Assembly (NCBI GenBank): GCA_041481485.1
Contig: JBGPBY010000049.1
Location: 1-20,983, forward strand
Direction: 5' to 3'
Source: JBGPBY01 sp041481485
GTDB taxonomy: Bacteria > Acidobacteriota > Terriglobia > 20CM-2-55-15
Length of the DNA stretch: 20,983 nucleotides
Positions 7,051 through 13,876 of this stretch are shown piece by piece. Under the pieces are notes generated by a model. That model saw nothing but the letters and a program-made list of their open reading frames with translations, searched no databases and was not told the DNA's origin. The position numbers were made by a program, and so were the translations under genes. Each line of letters begins with the position of its first letter. The stretch's first letter is position 1.

Positions 7051-7908
7051 TTATTGTTGCGAGCGAAGGTAGGTTAAAAGCGCTGTCCGCTGCGACGGCT
7101 GCAGCAGTCCCACAACTTTGGTCAGCGTGTCGCGGTCCAGCTGCTTCAGCTTGGCGGGATCCGGAGTTCCTTCGGATTGTTTCGCCAACTCTGCACGCGC
7201 TTTCTTCTGATCCTCAAACAATGCCTGAACCTGAGGTACCTGTTCCGCCGCAAACGGCGTGCCGGCATCTTCCATCGATATGCGCAGGGCTTCAAAACCG
7301 CCGCGCGACTTCAGTTGATCGCGGGACATTTTGGTCAGCACGGTCTTCTGTGCCGGATTCAGGGCCGGGGCCGAGGCGACCTTCGTGAACAACGCATCGT
7401 TCATTTGCCGCATTTCGACTTCGAGCGCGTCGAGAATTTCCGGTGGCACGCGGGAACTCGGTGGTGCGCCGCGAGCCGCAAGAGCTGCTGCAATTAGAGC
7501 GGCGTTGGGATTATCCCCGGCAGCTGCGCCCCGGGGTGCCGCCGCAGCGGGAGTTGCCGGTGGAGTTACCGGGCCGTGTGCGGCCATCATTTCCTGGCCA
7601 TGAGTCTGCAGCGTCTTTCGCATGGCGGGAATTTCTGCATTGAGCAGAGCATTCAGGGACGTCTCCTGCTCTTGGGTCAGCGGCGATCCTGCCTTTGACA
7701 GCGCATCGCGTAACCGAATCAACCTGTCCGGCGGTGGCGGGGCCGGAGCAGCGCCGCGAGCCGCAGGCGCCGCTGCACCACGCGATGCGGCGGGAGCGCT
7801 GGGCGACAGCAGGCTGCCGGGATCGCCGAATGCGCCGAAATCGACATCCTGCGCATGGAGTGCCGAGCAGAACACAATGATGCCAATCACACCCAGTATG
7901 ACTCTCAT
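7051..7908 (-). CDS. Secreted Ala/Pro-rich protein with LTxxQ-like motifs
   Basis: A 285-residue exported protein with a signal peptide (residues 1-19, cut near ALHAQ). Two low-complexity Ala/Pro/Arg-Gly stretches (about 36-60 and 112-150) separate helical segments. LTQEQ at 77-81 matches the LTxxQ signature of periplasmic Spy/CpxP-type proteins, and LNPAQ (183-187) and LQPSQ (269-273) look like variants. The rest is predicted alpha-helical. A chaperone-like or envelope-stress-sensing role is possible but only inferred. GGAGG (7915-7919 on the complement) is 6 bases from the ATG. It starts 18 bp behind the TonB-type receptor gene in the same direction, so the two are almost certainly one operon and probably function together at the outer membrane. 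Its 3' end faces the preceding plus-strand gene across 50 bp. Confidence 0.8.
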   Translation of the reverse strand: MRVILGVIGIIVFCSALHAQDVDFGAFGDPGSLLSPSAPAASRGAAAPAARGAAPAPPPPDRLIRLRDALSKAGSPLTQEQETSLNALLNAEIPAMRKTLQTHGQEMMAAHGPVTPPATPAAAAPRGAAAGDNPNAALIAAALAARGAPPSSRVPPEILDALEVEMRQMNDALFTKVASAPALNPAQKTVLTKMSRDQLKSRGGFEALRISMEDAGTPFAAEQVPQVQALFEDQKKARAELAKQSEGTPDPAKLKQLDRDTLTKVVGLLQPSQRTALLTYLRSQQ

Positions 7909-7926
7909 GAGAGGCCTCCGCGACGA

Positions 7927-10776
7927 TCAGAATTGTTCATTGATCGTGAAATAGATGGACCTGCCGGATCCCCAACCTGTCGGCTTGCCGAACAGAGGCG
8001 ATGTTATCACGCCGCTGTAGCCATTCACCCTTGTGTGGTTCAGCACATTTTGAATATTGACGGTGATATAGACTCGCGGACGCATCAGGGATGGAGGCTT
8101 CTGATTCGTGGAGGCGGCCGGCGTTGACCCCAATACACTGGCCAGGAGCGCGGGATTTGCCGAGGCTTGCGCAATGATCTGTTGGAGCGCCGAGGCCGGA
8201 AGTCCGGCCGCCAGTGCCGACTGAATCAGCGCATCGATTTGTGCATTCGTGTTCGCTGCAGAAGAAGCCGCAGTTCCCGCCGGAGCGGGTGTAGCCGCTT
8301 TGGGTTCCGGCTTCTTCCGGTGCAGGCTCAGGTTCGGGCTGTTGTAGTTCAGATTGAGAGTGTAGCCTCCCGCTCCGCGCATCGAATTCCGTGGCACACC
8401 GGCGGGGCGGTCATTGATCGATTGGTCGAGGTTGTCGTCCTTTCCGGTGGTGACGCTGTAAACGCGTCCCGAATTGGCATTTCCGTTGATAGAGAATGAA
8501 CCAATCCATGGCGGCCGGATCTGGATGGTGCCCTGGAAGCGATGGCGCTGATCATTGCTCGCCCAATCGGCGCGGACGTTGTATGGATTCTGTGCGCCGT
8601 TGTCATCGGCCCCCCAACCATAGCCATACTGGAGCTGTCCCGCAAACTGGGTCTTGAAGTATTTCTTCGTTGAAGGCAACTGGACGTTGAAGTTGAAATT
8701 CTTTTGCAGAGAATTTCCCGTCGACTCGAACTGGTTGATCCGGCTGACCAGCGGATAAAACGGCTTCAGCATGTCGATCTGATCCCTGGTCAAAAGCAGT
8801 GGATCCAGAGGTGTTCCCGGGTAGGGCGCATTGATGTTGCGATTGCGAATTTGATGCACCTGGCGCGTGAAATTGAAGTTGGTCGATATTCTCCAGTTCT
8901 TTGGAAGCGTTTCCGTCAGCGATATCTGCGAATTGATCGCATACGGAGAAGTCAGATTCTTGTCTTTTCGCTGAAGTGTACTGCCGGTGCCGGTGGTGAT
9001 TGCGCTGACTCCTCCCGCGAATGGATCCGGATAGGACGGATTGGAAATCTCCGTGTTGAATTGCCGGATGGTACCGTCTCCACGGATCAGTTGCTCGTAA
9101 TACGACAACCCAAATGGGACGTTGGGATACGAAAGTCTGGCACCCCCGCTGATAACGGTGCGCTTCTTAACCTGAGCCTGGAACTGCATCGTCGGAGAAA
9201 CATTGTTGTAATCGTTGAAATGCGTCTGCAGCGCATACTGCGCGCCGGCCGAGAAACTCATCGTTTGTTTGATGCGGTAGGTTATTTGGAATGAAGTGTT
9301 GGCGTCGAACTGTTCTGTCCTTGCCAATGGATTTCCAGACGTTTGCCTGAACGACAGCGCATGGCCGGCAAGATAATCCGCCAGACTGGAGAACGTGAAC
9401 GTCCCCAGGTAATTGTTTTCCGACAGATTGGAATTTCTCTGGTAATTCGCATTCAGCGAAAATTGAAGGTTCCACTTCGCATTTGGCGTCCAGCGCAGGG
9501 TATCCTGCAGGTTGTACGACGCGTTGTGAGAATCGCTGTGGTTCTGCGCACCGCCGCCGTTAAAGGCATCCAGAACGTTAATTGCAACCGCATTGGTGCG
9601 TGGCTGCGAGCGGTTGTTGTTTCGATTCATGCGAAACTGAAAAGTATTGGTCATTTTCGACGACAACGTTTTGTTGTCGGCAATCTGAAAATTATACCCA
9701 TGACTGAAGCTGTCCGAGGCGCGTTCGATCAAGGTAAAACCGCCGATGCCGGAATTCAGATTCTTGTTCCGGTTGAAACTCAGGTTGAAGTTCAGCGTGT
9801 TGGTCTTCGATTTGTACCACGTGCCGGAAACGCCAAGGCTGTCGTAAGTGGACGGACTGACATAGGCCGTATTGACCGGTCCGTCCGGCGTCACTGCATG
9901 AATCGAACTGTTGCCCGATTCCGATTGTTCTTTGGATGCATTCACCGACATCGCCAGTTTCCCTTTGATGACGGGTCCGCCTTCTCGTACTGAAACGACG
10001 GTCTGGTGCATTGGCGGCTTGTTGGCCGCGCCCGGATTTCTGGCGTTCAGTGCCGAATCCCGGTAATTGAAGCTGGCATTGCCGTCCCAGCGCGTTCCTC
10101 CCGGAACTCTCGAGACCACCGTGATGCGAGGTCCGGTGCCATTGGCGTTGAAAGAATTGGGTTCAATGATGATCTGCGCGATTTGATCGCGCGTCGGCAG
10201 GCGTCCGCCTTCAAATCCGTCGATGATCAATTGGGCATTTCCGCCGCCGCCCGCCAGCAACTGAAGGTATTCGAGAAGCGCATCCTGATCGTCCGGCAAA
10301 TCGTTGATCTGATCCTGCGTCAGGACGGTGGCGTCCAGGCTTTGCGACGCGTCGATGATGAGTTGGGTCCGGCTATCCGCGGTCACTTCAACGACCGATG
10401 TGATGCCTGCCAGCGAAAGAGTGATCTCAAGTGCCGGCATATTGGCCACCACCCGGATCGGCTGCGTTTGCGGTTTGAAGTCGGGTGTTGCGACTATGAG
10501 TTGGTACTGCCCCACGGGAATACTGAACGAGAATAGGCCTTCCGCGTCGGTTTTTGCGGCCTTGACCACCGTTGTTCCCTGAAGAACGGCGACATCCACA
10601 GCTTTCATCACCGCCCCAGTCGGATCCTTAACGGTGCCGCTCAATTTCGAATTGGTGGCGGTTCCCGTCTGAGCCACAGCCGCGGGCCCGGCCGGAGGCT
10701 GACCGAAAAGACCCGGACCTGAGGAAAGCAAGACCAGCAGTGCTATAACAGGAACGAAAGATTTCAACCCATGCAT
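7927..10776 (-). CDS. Oar-like TonB-type outer-membrane protein
   Basis: About 949 residues from the chosen start. A signal peptide (about 1-25) is followed by a carboxypeptidase-regulatory domain (about 44-125; LSGTVKDPTGAVMKAVDV and DAEGLFSFSIPVGQYQLIV). Next come a plug-like domain (about 150-230; LTQDQINDLPDDQDALLEY, LIIDGF, FNANGTGPRITVVSR) and a long 22-strand-type beta-barrel rich in alternating aromatic and Asn residues, ending in Phe. This is the Oar/TonB-dependent-receptor-like architecture expanded in Acidobacteria, likely for import of or contact with oligosaccharides or peptides. The substrate is unknown. An Ala-rich helical stretch (about residues 815-895; HRKKPEPKAATPAPAG, then AQIDALIQSALAAGLPASAL) interrupts the barrel just before its last strands, which is unusual. 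GGGGGT lies 6 bases before ATG 10776. An in-frame ATG at 10806 lacks a ribosome site. It is first in an operon with the LTxxQ protein. Confidence 0.88.
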   Translation of the reverse strand: MHGLKSFVPVIALLVLLSSGPGLFGQPPAGPAAVAQTGTATNSKLSGTVKDPTGAVMKAVDVAVLQGTTVVKAAKTDAEGLFSFSIPVGQYQLIVATPDFKPQTQPIRVVANMPALEITLSLAGITSVVEVTADSRTQLIIDASQSLDATVLTQDQINDLPDDQDALLEYLQLLAGGGGNAQLIIDGFEGGRLPTRDQIAQIIIEPNSFNANGTGPRITVVSRVPGGTRWDGNASFNYRDSALNARNPGAANKPPMHQTVVSVREGGPVIKGKLAMSVNASKEQSESGNSSIHAVTPDGPVNTAYVSPSTYDSLGVSGTWYKSKTNTLNFNLSFNRNKNLNSGIGGFTLIERASDSFSHGYNFQIADNKTLSSKMTNTFQFRMNRNNNRSQPRTNAVAINVLDAFNGGGAQNHSDSHNASYNLQDTLRWTPNAKWNLQFSLNANYQRNSNLSENNYLGTFTFSSLADYLAGHALSFRQTSGNPLARTEQFDANTSFQITYRIKQTMSFSAGAQYALQTHFNDYNNVSPTMQFQAQVKKRTVISGGARLSYPNVPFGLSYYEQLIRGDGTIRQFNTEISNPSYPDPFAGGVSAITTGTGSTLQRKDKNLTSPYAINSQISLTETLPKNWRISTNFNFTRQVHQIRNRNINAPYPGTPLDPLLLTRDQIDMLKPFYPLVSRINQFESTGNSLQKNFNFNVQLPSTKKYFKTQFAGQLQYGYGWGADDNGAQNPYNVRADWASNDQRHRFQGTIQIRPPWIGSFSINGNANSGRVYSVTTGKDDNLDQSINDRPAGVPRNSMRGAGGYTLNLNYNSPNLSLHRKKPEPKAATPAPAGTAASSAANTNAQIDALIQSALAAGLPASALQQIIAQASANPALLASVLGSTPAASTNQKPPSLMRPRVYITVNIQNVLNHTRVNGYSGVITSPLFGKPTGWGSGRSIYFTINEQF

Positions 10777-10948
10777 CACGTACCCCCAGTGAGTATCAAC
10801 GGGCATGTTAATTTCATTTAATGACGTTCTACTGTCTCATTCAGTTCAAAAAAATGCGAAAAAAATCACGGGCTGGCGGGGAAGGATGTGCATGCCCCAG
10901 TGTGGACATTGCCATATCGACCGGCAGCGAAATGTAAGCCGGGCCTTT

Positions 10949-11116
10949 GAAATTGTGAAGGAATGGGAATCAAGAAATCCCTCTCCCAACGGGAGAGGGG
11001 GCCGCGCAACGGCCGGTGAGGGGTATCTCAAGTAACAATATTTACTTGCGGTACCCCTCACCCGACCCTCTCCCGTTTGGAGAGGGATTTCTTGATGGCC
11101 ATTCCATCACAACTTC
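10949..11116. mobile_element. MITE-like palindromic element, family 2, copy A
   Basis: A 168-bp near-perfect inverted repeat. The left end reads GAAATTGTGAAGGAATGGGA then ATCAAGAAATCCCTCTCCC. The right end is its inverse (GGAGAGGGATTTCTTGAT then CCATTCCATCACAACTTC). The halves meet at CAAGTAA-CAATAT-TTACTTG near 11036. Secondary hairpins lie inside (CTCTCCCAACGGGAGAG; GGCCGCGCAACGGCC). No coding capacity and no convincing target-site duplication. The same element recurs at 20862-20983. The right end is followed after four bases by CGCGCCTACAGT, the half-site of repeat family 1. It fills most of the 406-bp gap between the divergent TonB-type and GlcD-like genes. Confidence 0.88.
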
Positions 11117-11132
11117 GCAGCGCGCCTACAGT
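11106..11132 (+). promoter_or_regulatory. Weak promoter-like hexamers at the right end of the element
   Basis: ATCACA (11106-11111) and TACAGT (11127-11132) resemble -35 and -10 boxes but are only 15 bp apart. The predicted start near 11139 would leave about 44 bases of leader before the GlcD-like gene. It is listed because a better-spaced version of the same arrangement stands before the M48 gene. TACAAT at 11170-11175, directly before the start codon, is an alternative -10 that would make the message leaderless; no -35 fits it. Confidence 0.3.
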
Positions 11133-11182
11133 CCGCTTTCCACCAGATCGCCCCGGAATCCTTTACAATTACAATAGATACG

Positions 11183-12568
11183 ATGATTCCCAATGTGATT
11201 CTCGAGGAACTCCGGCAAATCGCAGGTCCGGAATTCGTGCGCACCGACCCGGAAACCATTCGGGAAAACAGCACCGACGCCACCAAACGCTATCATCCCG
11301 CCGACGTTATAGTTTTTGTGGAAACGGCCGACCAGGTTTCTTCCATCGTGCGGATATCGAATCGCGAGGGCATTCCCGTAGTTTCTCGTGGAGGCGGAGT
11401 GGGCTATGCCGGCGGCGCGATCCCGATTGCGGGCGGCATCGTGATTTCCATGCGGCGGATGAATCGCATACTGGAAATCAATCCCGTGGACCTGCTTGTG
11501 GTTCTCGAGCCAGGGGTCATTACCGATGATCTTCAGCGCGCGGTCGAAGCGAAAGGACTGTTTTATCCACCGGATCCTGCAAGCCTGAAACAATCCACGA
11601 TGGGCGGCAACGTCGCGCACAATGCCGGGGGACCCCGGGCTTTCAAATATGGTGTGACGCGACAATACCTGCTCGGCCTGGATGTGGTTCTTCCTACGGG
11701 CGAACTCATACATACCGGGGGGCGGGTGGTTAAGAATGCCGTTGCCTATGATTTGACGGATCTGATGTGTGGGTCTGAGGGAACCCTGGGGATCATCACT
11801 CTCCTCACCATGCGCCTTCTTCCCAAGCCGGAGGCAGCCTTTACGGTGATGGGGTTGTTTGGCACCGTCCGGTCAGCGGCCGAGGCTGCCAATTTGTTCA
11901 TTGCCGAAGGTGTTATTCCATCCAAACTCGAGTTGATCGACCGGCAATCTCTGCAGGCCATTCGCGCATACATCCACGACGAAAAGATCGAATCGAGCGT
12001 ACCCTTGCCCGCTTCAGCCAATGCAGTGCTGCTTGTCGAGGTCGATGGCACCCGCTCTGCCGCTTTGGAAATGCTGGAACGAGTCCGTATATTGTTGCGC
12101 CGTTCTGCGATGGAAGTGCTGGAAGCGGGCGATGGATCAGAGCTCTGGGCGATTCGCCGTTACATGTCCCCGGCGGTCGGCCGCATCCGGCCCAACAAAA
12201 TCAACGAAGACATTGTCATTCCGCGCTCCAGAGTCCCCGATTATCTCGATGCGATGGAAGTGCTTCAGTCTGAGACAGGCGTGCCCATCGTTTGTTTCGG
12301 TCATGTCGGTGACGGCAACATGCATGTGAATATCATGATCGATGCGGCCGACCCGTCGGAACTGGAAATGGGAGAACGGGCCAAGCGCCGTGTCTTCGAG
12401 CTTGCGGTCGAGATGGGCGGAACAATCTCGGGAGAGCATGGAATCGGAATCATGAAATCCGAATTTCTACCGCTGGCGCTGCAGCCTGAAGCCATTGCCG
12501 CCATGAAGCGCATCAAGGCGGCTCTCGATCCGAATAATATTCTGAACCCTGGGAAAATCTTTCCGTGA
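11183..12568 (+). CDS. glcD: FAD-linked 2-hydroxy acid oxidase/dehydrogenase, GlcD-like
   Basis: A 461-residue flavoprotein of the vanillyl-alcohol-oxidase (PCMH) fold, close in length to GlcD of glycolate oxidase (about 499 in E. coli). The FAD-binding half contains VVSRGGGVGYAGGAIP (about 66-81), LEPGVITDDL (108-117), the PPDPASLKQSTMGGNVAHNA stretch (129-148) and CGSEGTLGIIT (196-206). The C-terminal cap has GHVGDGNMHVNI, GEHGIGIMKSEFL and a terminal NPGKIFP, all typical of GlcD and D-lactate dehydrogenases. The expected reaction is oxidation of glycolate or D-lactate to the 2-oxo acid. The usual partners GlcE and the iron-sulfur GlcF are absent from this window, so D-lactate dehydrogenase activity, or a partner elsewhere, is possible. 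ATG 11183 has no visible ribosome site. The stop overlaps the start of the JAMM peptidase gene (GTGA), indicating translational coupling. Confidence 0.9.
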   Translation: MIPNVILEELRQIAGPEFVRTDPETIRENSTDATKRYHPADVIVFVETADQVSSIVRISNREGIPVVSRGGGVGYAGGAIPIAGGIVISMRRMNRILEINPVDLLVVLEPGVITDDLQRAVEAKGLFYPPDPASLKQSTMGGNVAHNAGGPRAFKYGVTRQYLLGLDVVLPTGELIHTGGRVVKNAVAYDLTDLMCGSEGTLGIITLLTMRLLPKPEAAFTVMGLFGTVRSAAEAANLFIAEGVIPSKLELIDRQSLQAIRAYIHDEKIESSVPLPASANAVLLVEVDGTRSAALEMLERVRILLRRSAMEVLEAGDGSELWAIRRYMSPAVGRIRPNKINEDIVIPRSRVPDYLDAMEVLQSETGVPIVCFGHVGDGNMHVNIMIDAADPSELEMGERAKRRVFELAVEMGGTISGEHGIGIMKSEFLPLALQPEAIAAMKRIKAALDPNNILNPGKIFP

Positions 12569-12969
12569 ACCTGGTGATCGACGGGAATTTGCTGGAACGG
12601 ATTGTCAGTCATGCGCGTTCTGCGTATCCCCTGGAAGGCTGCGGGCTTCTGGCCGGTTTCGGAAATTCAGCGGCTCGATTTATTCCAATCACCAACAGAC
12701 TCGGGAGCGCTTCGGCATATGACATGGAACCGGCCGAGTTGGTTGAAGCGCTCCGGTCCATCCGCGAATCCGGGGAGAGTCTGGTGGCGATCTATCATTC
12801 TCATCCCCGCGGTCCGGCGAGACCTTCGGCGCTCGATATCCAGAAGGCGTACTATCCCGACGCGGCCTACATCATCGTATCGCTGGCTACTCCGGAAAGC
12901 CCCGCTGTTCGTGGCTTTCGGATCGTGGACGGTGAAGTTACCGAGATCGAGCTTCATGTTATAGTCTAG
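12565..12969 (+). CDS. JAMM/MPN-domain metallopeptidase (M67-type)
   Basis: A 134-residue single-domain protein with the complete JAMM zinc site: Glu24 in YPLEGCGLL, then His78-Ser-His80-Pro and Pro87-Ser88-x-x-Asp91 (HSHPRGPARPSALD). Bacterial members of this size (Mec/CysO-hydrolase-like) cut C-terminal isopeptide or peptide bonds next to ubiquitin-fold sulfur carriers such as CysO or ThiS, releasing cysteine or the carrier. No sulfur-carrier or E1-like gene is visible nearby, so the substrate is open. GTG 12565 overlaps the GlcD-like stop by four bases (GTGA), which supports this start and coupled translation. The secreted-protein gene follows after 18 bp, so three genes probably form one operon. 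No signal peptide, so a cytoplasmic location is expected. Confidence 0.88.
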   Translation: MNLVIDGNLLERIVSHARSAYPLEGCGLLAGFGNSAARFIPITNRLGSASAYDMEPAELVEALRSIRESGESLVAIYHSHPRGPARPSALDIQKAYYPDAAYIIVSLATPESPAVRGFRIVDGEVTEIELHVIV

Positions 12970-12987
12970 AGACTCCGGAGGTTTTCT

Positions 12988-13590
12988 ATGGTCTCGATCT
13001 TCCTGTCTTTGATTCTGTCCATGCTCCCATTTGCCCAGACTTCGGCGGGAAAGCCTTTGCCCTTCGAGATTCGTGCAAAGGACAGTCTCATCGAGGGCAA
13101 GGGACAGACGTCGGGCGAAACCTATTACGATGCCATCATTACCAAACAACCCGCCGACGGCGTGCTTGTGAAGTTGCCGTATACCCAGAAAGGCGGAAAG
13201 TTTTCCTTTGATCTGCATCATCGTATTTCGCTGACTCCCGATTTTGCAGACGCGGAGGTGACGACCATCGTCGAAGTCATTACTGGCGGTGGCACCAGTG
13301 TTGGAGTTTTCAACATCGTCGACAAGATTTCCGCAGGCGGCAAGTTCGATGAAGCGATTAACAAGGTCAGCACCGCAGAAGTGGATAAGTACGTGACGCC
13401 CTATTCCCGCAAGACGATCACGCTCGACACGATACCGGGGCCTCAGTCTCTCAGCATCGTCGGAAAATCCACGATTGTGAAACGCGGCGGCACCACCAGA
13501 ACTATCGATACTCCCGGCGTTCGAATTGCCGTGATTTCCAAAATGAAATTCGCGGAAGCAGCGACGGGTACTCGGCTGACGGTGGAATAA
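12988..13590 (+). CDS. Secreted protein of unknown function
   Basis: A 200-residue protein I do not recognise. A short signal peptide (about 1-19, FLSLILSMLPFAQTSAG) is followed by a beta-rich body. In it, FEIRAKDSLIEGKGQTSG, GGGTSVGVFNIVDKI and TITLDTIPGPQSLSIVGKST look like strands and turns of a beta-sandwich. There are no cysteines after the signal and no catalytic motif. GGAGG at 12977-12981 lies 6 bases before ATG 12988, giving one of the clearest starts in the window. It is third in a probable operon behind the GlcD-like and JAMM genes, 18 bp downstream. The only gene in that operon with an export signal is this one, so the link may be transcriptional rather than functional. Its 3' end runs into the nested palindrome 17 bp later. 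Confidence 0.75.
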   Translation: MVSIFLSLILSMLPFAQTSAGKPLPFEIRAKDSLIEGKGQTSGETYYDAIITKQPADGVLVKLPYTQKGGKFSFDLHHRISLTPDFADAEVTTIVEVITGGGTSVGVFNIVDKISAGGKFDEAINKVSTAEVDKYVTPYSRKTITLDTIPGPQSLSIVGKSTIVKRGGTTRTIDTPGVRIAVISKMKFAEAATGTRLTVE

Positions 13591-13606
13591 CTTTGTAAGT
13601 TGTAAT

Positions 13607-13871
13607 CCACCGCGGGATTGCGACTGTAGGCGCGGTCTGTGACCGCGCACGATCGATCCGATATGGAATGAATTCGAATTGAGCGACTGTAGGGGCGGCC
13701 TATGACCGCCCGCAATCTGATAGATTGCATTCCTCGAAATTGTGGGCGGTTATAGACCGCCCCTACAGTGGGGAGTCGCATTCATTCACAATTTCAAAGA
13801 TCGCGAACAATCTCTCGCCTATGAATATTGCGCGGTCACAGACCGCGCCTACAGTCGCAATCCCGCGGTGG
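13607..13871. repeat. Nested palindrome, family 1 (GCGCGG subtype) with perfect 43-bp arms
   Basis: Left arm 13607-13649 and right arm 13829-13871 are exact inverse copies over 43 bp (CCACCGCGGGATTGCGACTG, then TAGGCGCGGTCTGTGACCGC and GCA). A complete copy of the other family-1 subtype lies inside at 13686-13769. The flank of the inner copy, ATTCATTCACAATTTCAAAG at 13783-13802, also matches the end of the family-2 element at 10949 (complement strand, one mismatch). It fills the gap between two convergent genes, 16 bp after one stop and 5 bp from the other, so in RNA it could fold as a terminator for both directions. Confidence 0.92.
13686..13769. repeat. Inner family-1 repeat (GGGCGG subtype) inside the nested palindrome
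   Basis: Arms 13686-13716 and 13739-13769 are inverted copies with three mismatches (ACTGTAGGGGCGG(C/T)CTAT). The unit has the same arm length and the same G/A mismatch near the arm end as the copy at 1-84. The loop begins with a further hairpin, GCAATC-TGATA-GATTGC at 13711-13727. Confidence 0.88.
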
Positions 13872-13876
13872 TTCGT

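Noticed and set aside
9343..9993. Plus-strand open frame (216 codons) opposite the TonB-type receptor, with similar frames at 8704-9294 and 10006-10536
   Set aside because: Shadow frames of the receptor gene; Arg/Val/Ile-rich products without domains.
10976..11092. Interpreting the CCCTCTCCC inverted repeat as a plain transcription terminator
   Set aside because: It lies upstream of the starts of two divergent genes, has no T-tract, and recurs with the same ends at 20862, which fits a mobile repeat better.
12667..13650. Minus-strand open frame (327 codons) covering the JAMM and secreted-protein genes
   Set aside because: It lies opposite two genes with intact motifs and ribosome sites, and its product is basic and featureless.
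13607..13871. Possible CRISPR array or attachment site, because of repeated GCGGTC units
   Set aside because: The copies are inverted rather than direct, spacers are not uniform, and there are no cas or integrase genes.
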